Shown piece by piece: positions 17,057-25,189 of a stretch of 33,169 nt of DNA. The notes beneath the pieces are model-generated. The model was not told where the DNA came from. It saw nothing but the letters and a program-made list of their open reading frames with translations, and made no database searches. Position 1 is the first letter of the stretch. Each line of letters opens with the position of its first letter. Source of the DNA: Planctomycetota bacterium. GTDB taxonomy: Bacteria > Planctomycetota > Planctomycetia > Pirellulales > Thermoguttaceae. The translations under genes and the position numbers were made by a program. The stretch is taken from the NCBI GenBank assembly GCA_029550925.1, contig JAKPGL010000052.1:1-33169 (forward strand). Reading direction: 5' to 3'.

Positions 17057-17950
17057 ATGGACACAGGGTATCGTTTTCTGGAGCCGGAAGCCCTGGCGAG
17101 GGTGAAAAACCTTTCGATGGTGGCTCGCGGCGTGGTCGAAGGCTTCATCAGCGGGCTTCACGCCAGCCCCTATAAGGGCTTTAGCGTCGAGTTCGCCGAG
17201 CACCGAGAATACGTCCCCGGCGACGACCCCCGGCACTTGGACTACAAGATGCTGGCCCGCACAGAGCGGCTTTACATCAAGCAGTATGAAGAAGAAACCA
17301 ACATGCGGGTCCAGATTCTGCTGGACACCAGCGGCTCGATGAATTATCGGCACGAGGCCCGAATCACCAAGTTGGAATACGGCTGCTATTTGACGGCCGT
17401 GTTGAGCTATCTGATGATCCGGCAACAGGATTCCGTGGGGCTGACCACCTTCGATACGGAACTGCGTTTGGACATGCCGCCGCGGAGTTCGCCCCGGCAT
17501 TTCAACGAGATGATGCGCCAATTGGAGGCCATCCAGCCCGGCGGCGAAACCAACATCGCCGAAACGCTCCATCGACTGGCCAACCGGTTCAAACGCCGCT
17601 GCTTGATCGTGCTCATCAGCGACCTGTACGACGAGCCGGAAGAGGTCATGCGCGGCCTGCACCATTTCCGCCACCGTCGGCATGAAGTGATCGTATTCCA
17701 TGTGTTCGACAAAGCCGAGCTGGAGTTCTCCTTTAAAGACACGGTCGCCTTCCACGACCTGGAAACCGACGAGCGCATCCAGATCGACCCGACCTATGTG
17801 CGGGATGCCTATCTGGAACAGATTCGCGAGTTTACCGAAACCTACCGCCGTGAATGCGCCGAATCGCAGATCGACTACATCATGACAGATACATCCGTAC
17901 CGTATGACTTCATGCTCTCCCGATACCTGGCCAAACGAAACCGACTGTAA
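17057..17950 (+). CDS. DUF58 domain protein with vWA-like fold
   Basis: This is a 297-residue soluble protein. The DUF58 signature is clear: EFAEHREYVPGDDPRHLDYKM (about 45-65), then TERLYIKQYEEETN. It is followed by the metal-ion site DTSGS (90-94) and a vWA-like alpha/beta domain to the C-terminus (LIVLISDLYDEPEEVMRGL). DUF58 proteins are usually encoded next to a MoxR AAA+ ATPase and are thought to act with it in assembling or modifying membrane or periplasmic complexes. No membrane helix is seen, so it likely works on the cytoplasmic face. It lies between the vWA/GATase-like and BatA-like genes with gaps of 53 and 28 bases, so all are one operon. The MoxR partner is not in the window. Confidence 0.92.
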   Translation: MDTGYRFLEPEALARVKNLSMVARGVVEGFISGLHASPYKGFSVEFAEHREYVPGDDPRHLDYKMLARTERLYIKQYEEETNMRVQILLDTSGSMNYRHEARITKLEYGCYLTAVLSYLMIRQQDSVGLTTFDTELRLDMPPRSSPRHFNEMMRQLEAIQPGGETNIAETLHRLANRFKRRCLIVLISDLYDEPEEVMRGLHHFRHRRHEVIVFHVFDKAELEFSFKDTVAFHDLETDERIQIDPTYVRDAYLEQIREFTETYRRECAESQIDYIMTDTSVPYDFMLSRYLAKRNRL

Positions 17951-17978
17951 CTTGGATAGCCCTTGACGACGATCCGCC

Positions 17979-20228
17979 ATGACCTTTCTAGCCCCCCTGT
18001 TTTTGCTCGCTACGCTTGCCGCCGTGATTCCGGTGATCCTGCACCTGATCAATCGGCAGCGGGCCAAGGATTTGCCGTTTCCGACCCTGCGGTTTTTGCG
18101 GATCGCCGCCCAAAAGACCCGCCGACGTCGCCGCATTCAGGACATGTTTCTCCTGTTGGTCCGAATGGCCGCCTTGATCTTGATCGCCTTGGGGTTGGCC
18201 AAACCAACCGTTACCAAGCTGGGCAGCCTGCTGGGTGCCGGCTCTTCGACCGGGGTGATGATCATCCTGGACAATTCGGCCAGTATGGGCGTGGTGGATG
18301 GGGAACGGGTGCGATTTGAGACGGCCCTTGGAGCGGCCCGGCAAATCTTGGACGAGCTGCGGGACGGCGACTATGTGGGACTGTTTCTCACCGGCGGCCC
18401 ACGGTTTCCCGAAGAAGGCAAACTGGACCGCTCGCCGGACAAAGTGTTTCAAATCCTCAACCAGGCCGCCCCCAGTTACGAACGGGCCGACTTGGCCGTG
18501 CGAATCCGCCAGTCCCGCAAAGCCCTGGCCAAGCTGGACGTACGCAACAAACTGATCTACGTCATCACCGACATGCAGGCCGCCTGCTGGGAAGGCTATG
18601 AATCCCTGCCCGAAGGGACCCGCCTGGAAGACCTCGACGAAGAGCAACGAAAAGAACTCCGAATCCCGGTCGTGATCGTCGATTGCCAGCAGTCGCCCAA
18701 GCCGAATGTGGCTATTCAGAACGTAACCGCCGAGGCCACGGTGCCGGTGGCCGGGGTGCCCATCAAAGCAGATGTTCTTTTGTACAACGCCTCTTCGGCG
18801 CCCCAACAGCGCCATCTGGAGCTTTACATCGATGGGGTCCGGGAAGTCAGCAGCCCAGCCATTGAAATCCCCGCCGAAGGAACCAAAGAATTCTCTTTCC
18901 AATTCCGGTTTCGCACGGGCGGTCGGCATCGGTGCGAGGTGCGTCTGGTGGGCGAAGACGGTTCCACGATGGACGACCGCCGCTTCTTCGCGATGGAAGT
19001 GAACCAAAATATCCCCATCGCCATCGTCAAGGCCCAGGCCCACGAAATCGCTTACCTGGACGATACGTTCTATCTGGAACGTGCCTTCACGCCGACAAGC
19101 GGCCAGGATTGGGCCTTGAAACCCCGCATCCTCACCCTAGCCGAACTGACCAGCGAAAACTTGAGCCAATACCTGGCCGTCTTTCTGGTCAACGTCCCAG
19201 CGCCGACGGCGGGCCTGGTGGAACGCCTCCGGGATTACGTGCAGCACGGCGGCAACCTGGTATGGATCAGCGGCGAAAACGTCCGGCCCGCCGAGTACAA
19301 CGCCATGAACGAACAGGCCCAGGGCAAACTCCTGCCCGCTCCGCTCCTAGATGTCCGGGAACCCGAACCAGGCAGCGGACGGGAAAGCTGGCTCATCAGT
19401 TCCCTGGACCGCGAACATAAAACGATGAAACTCTTCCTCGAACCAGCCACCCTGTACCAAACGGTGCTCGTCTATAAATATGTACGGATCGACGAACGGG
19501 CGCCCGAAGCCGGCGGCGTCCGGGTCTTGGCCCGCCTGGACGACGGCCAGCCAATTTTCGTGGAACGTCCGGTAGAACGGGGGCGGGTTTATTTCCTGGG
19601 CACTAGCGCCCATGTCGGCTGGACCAACCTGCCCTTGAAGCCGCTGTTTTTGCCCCTTTTCGTTCGGCTCAGTTTCGACATGCTTGGCGTCGAGCAGGCC
19701 CAGGCGTCCATCTTGGCCGGGCATCCGATCGTCGTGCATCTGGACCAGGAGCAGCGCCCCTCGATCGTCGAAGTCGTGCCCCCTTCGGGTCAACGGACCC
19801 AACTACCGACCACGGATTCCCAAGGCTCGCCCTTGGCCGAGGTGCGGTTCCACGAAACCTATGAACCTGGAATTTACACCGTAAAACTCCTCGGCGGTCC
19901 CCAGCCGAAAGAACGATGGTATTCCGTCAATATCGACCCCGAAGAAGCCAACACCGCAAAAATCGACCGCGCCGAACTGGAAAAACGTTTCTCCCCGGCC
20001 GGCCTCGTCTTTGCCGAGAATCCAGAAGACCTTTCCAGCACCTTTAAGCTGCTGCACGAAGGCGAAAGCCTCTGGGAGACGTTCCTTTGGGCGGTGCTGA
20101 TCGTCTTGGTGTTCGAGACCTTTGTCTCCAACTATTTCAGTCCGAAGCGGGAGGAAGAAGAGCTTCAATATCTCGGCCCCTACGCCGCCCGCCGCGGCCG
20201 TCGCACAGCCCCCCTGGCCGCCTCCTGA
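17979..20228 (+). CDS. BatA-like membrane vWA protein
   Basis: This 749-residue protein starts with the BatA N-terminal domain: a membrane helix (about 3-22), the conserved HLINRQRAKDLPFPTLRFL, a basic patch (TRRRRR) and a second helix (about 56-76). A vWA domain begins at MIILDNSASM (metal site DNSAS, 98-102). A long extracytoplasmic region rich in beta-strands follows, with a GATase-like segment around 390-440 (AVFLVNVPAPTAGLVERLRDYVQHGGNLVWISG). A C-terminal membrane helix lies at about 700-719, before a charged tail. BatA was named in Bacteroides aerotolerance, but the molecular role is not settled. The gene is the last of its operon; a convergent dehydrogenase gene lies 265 bases on. Confidence 0.88.
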   Translation: MTFLAPLFLLATLAAVIPVILHLINRQRAKDLPFPTLRFLRIAAQKTRRRRRIQDMFLLLVRMAALILIALGLAKPTVTKLGSLLGAGSSTGVMIILDNSASMGVVDGERVRFETALGAARQILDELRDGDYVGLFLTGGPRFPEEGKLDRSPDKVFQILNQAAPSYERADLAVRIRQSRKALAKLDVRNKLIYVITDMQAACWEGYESLPEGTRLEDLDEEQRKELRIPVVIVDCQQSPKPNVAIQNVTAEATVPVAGVPIKADVLLYNASSAPQQRHLELYIDGVREVSSPAIEIPAEGTKEFSFQFRFRTGGRHRCEVRLVGEDGSTMDDRRFFAMEVNQNIPIAIVKAQAHEIAYLDDTFYLERAFTPTSGQDWALKPRILTLAELTSENLSQYLAVFLVNVPAPTAGLVERLRDYVQHGGNLVWISGENVRPAEYNAMNEQAQGKLLPAPLLDVREPEPGSGRESWLISSLDREHKTMKLFLEPATLYQTVLVYKYVRIDERAPEAGGVRVLARLDDGQPIFVERPVERGRVYFLGTSAHVGWTNLPLKPLFLPLFVRLSFDMLGVEQAQASILAGHPIVVHLDQEQRPSIVEVVPPSGQRTQLPTTDSQGSPLAEVRFHETYEPGIYTVKLLGGPQPKERWYSVNIDPEEANTAKIDRAELEKRFSPAGLVFAENPEDLSSTFKLLHEGESLWETFLWAVLIVLVFETFVSNYFSPKREEEELQYLGPYAARRGRRTAPLAAS

Positions 20229-20253
20229 CCCGTGATCGACCATTTGGGGAACA

Positions 20254-20268
20254 GAACATTTCGGCTGA
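20254..20268. repeat. Degenerate copy of a recurrent AACATTTC-type motif
   Basis: GAACATTTCGGCTGA differs at two positions from GAACATTTCAGCCGA at 27383-27397. It lies in the gap after the BatA-like gene. The motif family is discussed in the findings. Confidence 0.3.
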
Positions 20269-20297
20269 GCGAAGAAAACGCTCCTCCCCGCCACGGG

Positions 20298-20313
20298 CAT
20301 TGGTATCTACCCA
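20298..20313. repeat. Orphan copy of the miniature-element terminal repeat
   Basis: CATTGGTATCTACCCA matches the left terminal repeat of the element at 31125-31336 in 15 of 16 positions. I find no inverted partner in the following 200 bases, so this is either a decayed element or a half copy. It lies in the gap between two convergent genes. Confidence 0.55.
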
Positions 20314-20332
20314 TTTGAGAGTGCGATGGGAA

Positions 20333-20351
20333 GGCCGTCTGTAAGACGGCC
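20333..20351. terminator. Perfect hairpin between convergent genes
   Basis: GGCCGTCT-GTA-AGACGGCC is a perfect 8-base stem with a 3-base loop, lying between the BatA-like gene and the convergent dehydrogenase gene. The position fits a bidirectional terminator, but no T-run follows directly. It also belongs to the recurrent CGTCT/AGACG hairpin set. Confidence 0.45.
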
Positions 20352-20493
20352 GACAGGTCGCTTTGTTTCAAAAGTTTGATTCCTATACAAACATGATGGG
20401 ACGGTTCCTGTTGAGAAAGCGGCGTTGCCGGGCCTTGTGGGCGTTTTGCCGCCGCACTCCAACAGTCGCCCTCTGCTGGGCGGCGACGGAGGG

Positions 20494-21498
20494 TTAATCT
20501 TCTGCTTCGGGCGTTCCCCAGATGGGCACGCCGGAACCTCGGATGGGAAAGCCAAGGCGTTTGTCGGCCAGATAGTTGATCAACGGGCGTCCGGCGTACC
20601 AGCGGCGCAGGTTTCGGCAAAATAGAGTAGTCATGTTATCGATGCGCCATCGGCTCTGGCCGGCCACATGGGGAGTAATGATCACGTTGGGTATGTCCCA
20701 CAGGGGGCTATCGGGCGGCAAGGGTTCTGGATCGGTAACGTCCATGACTGCGCCGGCCAAATGGCCGCTGCGAAGCGCGGCGACTAGATCGGCGGTTACC
20801 ACCAGCGGTCCGCGGGCCATATTGGCCAAGAGCGCCCCCCGCTTCATCCGGGCCAATCGTTCTGCATGAAACAGTCCGCGGGTGACGGCGTTCAGCGGCA
20901 GGCACAGGATTACCACATCGGACTGGGCCAACAGGTCGTCGAGCCGATCGGCCGACCACAACGCTTCCACCCACGCCGGTCGATCGACCGGAAACATATC
21001 GACGGCCAGTATCCGGGTGCGAAACGGCGCGAGCAGTTCGGCCACGCGTCGGCCTACACCTCCAAAGCCCACAATGCCGATGGTCAACCGATGCAGGTCC
21101 TGCGTAGGACGGCGGACAAATTCATGTCGCTGTTGGCCCCGAAGAAAGACCGGCAGACGCCGAAACCAGGCTGTCAGCAGGGCCAGGGTGTGCTCGGCCA
21201 CCTGGTCGGCCAACACGCCCGACGCGCTGGTAACAATAATGTCCGACTCGATGACCGGCGGCGTCAGACAGTGGTCCATGCCGGCGGCCGAGGACTGAAT
21301 CCATTTGAGCCGACCTCGCCGAACCACTGCCTGCCAATCCACTTTGACCTTGGCATGGCCGCAAAAGATGTCTGCCTCCAGAATTTCTTCGGCAATGCGT
21401 TCCTGACCGGCGTCGATAATTTCATCGCCCGGCGCCGCCGCTGCTGCAATTTCCAACTTGTGCCGCGCTTCCACCGGATAACAAAGCACAATCCGCAT
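20494..21498 (-). CDS. D-2-hydroxyacid dehydrogenase family protein
   Basis: This 334-residue NAD(P)-dependent oxidoreductase reduces 2-oxoacids or oxidises D-2-hydroxyacids. The Rossmann motif is GFGGVG (144-149), with an acidic residue at the end of the next strand (ILAVDMF) favouring NAD. The catalytic set is complete: R229 in NMARGPLV, E258 in DVTDPEPLPPDSPLW and H277 in ITPHVAG. Substrate choice (glycerate, phosphoglycerate, lactate or other) cannot be told; it lacks the extra C-terminal regulatory domain of long SerA proteins. The frame is open to 21630, but ATG 21498 has GAGGA 9 bases upstream and begins the first beta-strand (MRIVLCYPV). The epimerase gene lies 179 bases upstream on the same strand. 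Confidence 0.9.
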   Translation of the reverse strand: MRIVLCYPVEARHKLEIAAAAAPGDEIIDAGQERIAEEILEADIFCGHAKVKVDWQAVVRRGRLKWIQSSAAGMDHCLTPPVIESDIIVTSASGVLADQVAEHTLALLTAWFRRLPVFLRGQQRHEFVRRPTQDLHRLTIGIVGFGGVGRRVAELLAPFRTRILAVDMFPVDRPAWVEALWSADRLDDLLAQSDVVILCLPLNAVTRGLFHAERLARMKRGALLANMARGPLVVTADLVAALRSGHLAGAVMDVTDPEPLPPDSPLWDIPNVIITPHVAGQSRWRIDNMTTLFCRNLRRWYAGRPLINYLADKRLGFPIRGSGVPIWGTPEAED

Positions 21499-21677
21499 CC
21501 GTCGATATCCTCGCTGCTGCAAACGTCTTGAATGGCCTTTGGAAAATCGTGTTGAGGAACTGTTGCGATTCCGGCCGGACTCTCGACCAGCCGCCCTTTT
21601 CCCTTTCGCCGTCCGGGAAAGATGCGCCATTTTCCGTCAGGGGGGAAAGGTCCCCGGAACGCAGCGGCGTCTCTCGC

Positions 21678-22763
21678 CTATTGCCCTAAATCTACCTGAG
21701 CGGCCCAGGAGCGATGTTGCTGATACCAGGCGACCGTTTGGGCCAAGCCCTCTTCTAGGGATGTCTGAGGACGCCAGGCCAATTTCTCGGCGGCCCGCCG
21801 GATGTCCGCCCAGGTGGCAGGTACATCCGCTGGATGGGACGGACGATGCTCCGCTCGGACCGGTTTGCCCACCAATTGCCCAATCCGTTCCAACAACTCC
21901 CGCACACTCACGGGCCGGTCGCCGCCCAGATTGATTACGTCAAACCCTTGCAGGTCCAAGGCGGCCAACGTCCCTCGGGCAATGTCCTCCACATAAGTAA
22001 AATCCCGCCGCTGGCTGCCATCGCCGTAAATCCAAACCGGTTCCCCCTCGGCGATCTGCCGAACAAACCGAAACACACTCATGTCCGGCCGACCGGCCGG
22101 GCCATACACGGTAAAATACCGAAGCACGGTTACATCCAGGCCGTGCAAGTAGTGATAGGTGTAGGCGAGGCATTCAGCCGCCTTTTTCGAGGCGGCATAG
22201 GGGGAAAGGGGTCGGCTGGTATCGGCGTCTTCCTGATAGGGCGTTGGATTGTGAGCACCATAAAGGGCGGAAGTGGAGGCTAACAGAAACTTCCGGACCC
22301 CATGCCGACGACACGCCTCTAGCAAGACCAACGTGCCTAGTCCATTGGTGCGGAAATACACTTCCGGCTGCTGGACCGAAGCCCGTACCCCGGCGCGAGC
22401 CGCTAAATGGATCACGGCATCAAACGGCCCGGGCGATCCGGCCCCGCCGCCGCCCTGAGCGGCCCCGTTTAGGATCGGACGCCGCCGACCTTCTCCCGCA
22501 GACAGAACCTCCTGGGAACCAGCAGAACGTTTTCCCGCCGGGCGGGCAAAGACCTTTTCGACCGATTCCGTGTGGGTAATATCGGCTTGGAAAAACTGGA
22601 ATTTCTCAAAAGCTTTCAGCAATTCCAATCGCCATTGCTTCAGCCGAACATCGTAGGCGTCGTTCAGATCGTCCAGGCCGACGACCTCTGCCCCGGAGCG
22701 GAGCAAAAGTTCGGTCGTTTTCCAACCGATAAATCCCGCACATCCCGTTACCAAATACCGCAT
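21678..22763 (-). CDS. NAD-dependent nucleotide-sugar epimerase with a 40-residue insertion
   Basis: This is a 361-residue short-chain dehydrogenase of the extended type. It has GCAGFIG at the N-terminus for NAD binding, STSALYG (163-169), the catalytic pair Y189 and K193 (YAASK), RYFTVYGPAGRPDM, and DGSQRRDFTYVEDIARG. These fit a UDP-sugar 4-epimerase, most like UDP-glucuronate or UDP-glucose 4-epimerases; the exact sugar is not certain. Residues 73-112 are a Gly/Ala/Arg-rich stretch inserted just before the strand FDAVIHLAA, where relatives have only a few residues. The reading frame stays open through it. ATG 22763 has a modest AGGA upstream and is the natural start of the Rossmann fold. 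The product probably feeds envelope polysaccharide synthesis. Confidence 0.87.
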   Translation of the reverse strand: MRYLVTGCAGFIGWKTTELLLRSGAEVVGLDDLNDAYDVRLKQWRLELLKAFEKFQFFQADITHTESVEKVFARPAGKRSAGSQEVLSAGEGRRRPILNGAAQGGGGAGSPGPFDAVIHLAARAGVRASVQQPEVYFRTNGLGTLVLLEACRRHGVRKFLLASTSALYGAHNPTPYQEDADTSRPLSPYAASKKAAECLAYTYHYLHGLDVTVLRYFTVYGPAGRPDMSVFRFVRQIAEGEPVWIYGDGSQRRDFTYVEDIARGTLAALDLQGFDVINLGGDRPVSVRELLERIGQLVGKPVRAEHRPSHPADVPATWADIRRAAEKLAWRPQTSLEEGLAQTVAWYQQHRSWAAQVDLGQ

Positions 22764-22928
22764 GGTCCTGCTCGCCTAAACTAGACCGACTCCGATCGAC
22801 CGGTTTCCCTGCCCCCCAATCAGCAGGCCACATGGCCGCGGAGAGCGGCGCCTTGCATCGAGAAAATCAGGTCCACCGTCTTACGGAGGCGTCGTGGGTG
22901 GGGCGTGGTTTCGGCGGCTTGACAGGAA

Positions 22929-23867
22929 TCAGTCTTGTTCCTCAGAGTCCTCTGAGGCGGCGGCGGCCGAGACCACGGCGGCGGCGTGGGCGCCGCGGTA
23001 ATCGCTGGGCAGACCGGCGGCTCGCCATACTTTATCCAGCCCGTCGCCCGCCATCCGGGCCACTGTGTCCCGGCGGGTTCGGCCAAAAAGGCCGCGATAA
23101 GGCGTCGGCGTAACCGGGCCGTCATAACCCATCTCCGCCAATATCCGCAAAAAGGCGGGAATGTCGATGACGCCGCCGTCGCCGGGCAGACGCCGATGTT
23201 CTTCTTTGGCCTCCATAAAAGGAACGTCCGCTGGCAGGTCCGCTACCTGGACCGCTACGATCTGTTCCCGAGACAGACTCCGGAGTTTTTCAATCGGCAG
23301 CCCGCTTACGGTCCAGTCCCACACATCCACCACCAAGCCGACGTTTTTCGCCCCCGACATGCTAATCAGCAGAGTCGTAGCGTCCAGGTCGTGGATAAAC
23401 TGGAAGGTTCGGTCTTTCCGAAGGCTTCCGGCGGCCTGAAATCGAAGCCCAATCCACACGCCCGCCTGGCTCATGGCCTCAGCAATCTCGGCCAGCCGAC
23501 GCCGATGCACCTCGAAGTTCTCATGATAAGGAAGCTGATCGCTGGCCGGCGTAATGGTCAACACACACCGGGGACACCCGATCTGCGAGGCGACGAGGGC
23601 GTATTCCGGAACCTTTCCCATTCCCGCCCGAAACACCTCTTCCTCCCCTTCCCAATCAAAGGGCAAAGTAAAATTGCCCAATCGGAGCATCTTCGATGCG
23701 CTGCGGATCAATCGGGTGGCGTACTCCAACCCCCGGCGTTGAACCCGGGAGGTAAAATCGGCTATGTCGATATCAATCCCCCGAAATCCATAGGTCAACG
23801 CAATCTCAATGACTTCGCTCTGATGACCAGAAACTCCCAACACCGATGGATTTAAGTTCTTAAACAT
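22929..23867 (-). CDS. Sugar phosphate isomerase/epimerase-like TIM barrel protein
   Basis: This 312-residue protein has the AP-endonuclease-2/xylose-isomerase-like barrel pattern: GFRGIDIDIADF near the N-terminus, VLTITPASDQLPYHENFEVHRRRLAEIAEAM, VGLVVDVWDW and then GGVIDIPAFLRILAEMGYDGPVTPTP. Enzymes of this superfamily isomerise or epimerise sugars, keto-acids and inositols, usually with a divalent metal. The specific reaction is unknown here. Several expected metal-binding acidic or His positions are not obvious, so activity is uncertain. The ATG at 23867 is preceded by GGGAGG at 7 bases, which rules out the longer frame to 23960. The last 20 residues are Ala/Glu-rich. It lies 165 bases upstream of the sugar epimerase on the same strand. 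Confidence 0.75.
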   Translation of the reverse strand: MFKNLNPSVLGVSGHQSEVIEIALTYGFRGIDIDIADFTSRVQRRGLEYATRLIRSASKMLRLGNFTLPFDWEGEEEVFRAGMGKVPEYALVASQIGCPRCVLTITPASDQLPYHENFEVHRRRLAEIAEAMSQAGVWIGLRFQAAGSLRKDRTFQFIHDLDATTLLISMSGAKNVGLVVDVWDWTVSGLPIEKLRSLSREQIVAVQVADLPADVPFMEAKEEHRRLPGDGGVIDIPAFLRILAEMGYDGPVTPTPYRGLFGRTRRDTVARMAGDGLDKVWRAAGLPSDYRGAHAAAVVSAAAASEDSEEQD

Positions 23868-24232
23868 ACAAACCTCCCAGAAAAAACTTAAACCTGTATT
23901 ATGCCTCATTTCGCGATTTTGACTAGGGGAAGTCTCTGGAAATCGGCCAGAAAAAACCATTCCAAAGCAAAAATAGAAGAATTGGGCAGGTTATACTTAA
24001 ACAGCCAATCGCTCCACCTGATCCCGGCGGAGTCCTGAGTTGCGGAGGATTTCAAATACACAGCCCCTCCTTTTTGGGGGGGGATATAATAACAGCATCA
24101 AGGCAAATCATGGTGCCGAATCGGGCGGAACGAAACGGCCACAATTTGTTGTGGATTCAAATTTTTGCCCACAATATGTCGTAACTGTTTGACCGACGGA
24201 ATCCCCTCCACGTAAAGGGTCCGGAACTTTTT
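23868..24232. other. Divergent intergenic region before uppP
   Basis: These 365 bases lie between the divergent sugar-isomerase-like gene and uppP and hold no credible coding sequence. They contain a C-rich/G-rich stem around 24064-24083, a perfect TATAAT at 24085-24090 without a good -35 box, and a hairpin plus related direct repeat at 24139-24181. TTGACC lies at 24189-24194. Ribosome binding for uppP looks weak: only AAGGG, about 14 bases before the ATG. Confidence 0.5.
24139..24181. promoter_or_regulatory. Operator-like repeats upstream of uppP
   Basis: CCACAA-TTTG-TTGTGG (24139-24154) is a perfect 6-base inverted repeat. The related CCACAATATGTCG at 24169-24181 repeats its left part (CCACAATTTGTTG) at 11 of 13 positions, 30 bases downstream start to start. 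Such spacing on roughly the same helix face is seen in repressor sites, but no regulator is identified. Confidence 0.3.
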
Positions 24233-25018
24233 ATGCTCCTGCTGGAAATATTCTTTTTAGCCGTGGTCCAGGGAATCGGGGAGTTTTTGCCCATCAGCTC
24301 TTCCGGGCATGTGGTGGTGGGGGCGGCCCTGTGCGACCAATGGGGCCATCCGATCCATGAAAAATTGGCCCTCAATGTGGTCCTTCATCTGGGGACGTTG
24401 CTTTCCGTTTTGGTCTTTTTCTCCAAACGCTGGCTCAAAGTGGTTCTGGAAGAACCCCGGGTAGTTCTGCTGGGAATTTGGGCCACTATTCCGGCGGTCG
24501 TGGTGGGGCTGGGGTTAAAATATTGGGCGAAAGACGTTCTGGAATCCCCTCTTTTGGCGGGGTTTGCTTTCCTGATTACAGGTCTGGGGCTGCTTTGGAC
24601 AAAAAAACTCCCGCCTGGTCGGCTGGAATGTCGCCAGTTGGGGTATCGGCAAGCTCTGTGGATCGGTTTTGCCCAGGCATTGGCCGTCCTACCGGGGATT
24701 TCTCGGAGCGGGGCGACCATTGTGGCCGGTTTGGCCGGGGGACTTCAAAGGGCCGAGGCCGCCGCCTTTTCCTTCCTGTTGGCCATCCCCGTGATCGCCG
24801 GTGCGGGCCTGCTGGAAGCGGTGGAAATGCTCCGTGAAAACTCCAACTCGTTACCTCTTAACTATTTAGGATTTGGGATGGCCGTCAGTTTTTTGGTCGG
24901 ATTAGCGGCACTGGCTTGGCTGGTCCGATGGTTGGAACAGGGGCGGTTGCACTGGTTTGCCTATTGGCTTTTTGCCCTAGGGCCGGTGGTCATCCTCTGG
25001 CAGATGTTTCTGCATTGA
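24233..25018 (+). CDS. uppP: Undecaprenyl-diphosphatase
   Basis: This 261-residue polytopic inner-membrane protein removes a phosphate from undecaprenyl diphosphate, recycling the lipid carrier for peptidoglycan and polysaccharide synthesis. The two family signatures are present: QGIGEFLPISSSGH (E17, S22-S24, H26) and LPGISRSGATI (about 153-162), with the essential Arg in the second. The remaining sequence is a series of about eight hydrophobic segments of expected length. The ATG at 24233 starts directly at the first helix; a good Shine-Dalgarno is missing, so translation may be weak. UppP homologues are also called BacA because overexpression gives bacitracin resistance. It is followed by asnB after 171 bases on the same strand. 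Confidence 0.95.
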   Translation: MLLLEIFFLAVVQGIGEFLPISSSGHVVVGAALCDQWGHPIHEKLALNVVLHLGTLLSVLVFFSKRWLKVVLEEPRVVLLGIWATIPAVVVGLGLKYWAKDVLESPLLAGFAFLITGLGLLWTKKLPPGRLECRQLGYRQALWIGFAQALAVLPGISRSGATIVAGLAGGLQRAEAAAFSFLLAIPVIAGAGLLEAVEMLRENSNSLPLNYLGFGMAVSFLVGLAALAWLVRWLEQGRLHWFAYWLFALGPVVILWQMFLH

Positions 25019-25189
25019 GCCAAGATTTCTTCCATACTCAGCAGTTGGAGGATAGGGACCTATTCTGCTGGGAATAAGGTTCTCTCCCTTGGTCAGAACT
25101 TTGTGGGTGATTTTTGAGAGTATGGGTAAAATGCACAAAATGAATAGACGTGCTAAATAAAGGCCGCTCCAAAGGAGTAACTTCGGACT

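Noticed and set aside
16919-18136. 405-codon minus-strand frame
   Set aside because: It is antisense to DUF58, which has a clear signature.
24061-24090. C-rich/G-rich stem followed by TATAAT as a classical terminator or promoter
   Set aside because: There is no T-run after the stem and no -35 box at 16-18 bases from TATAAT, so neither call is supported.
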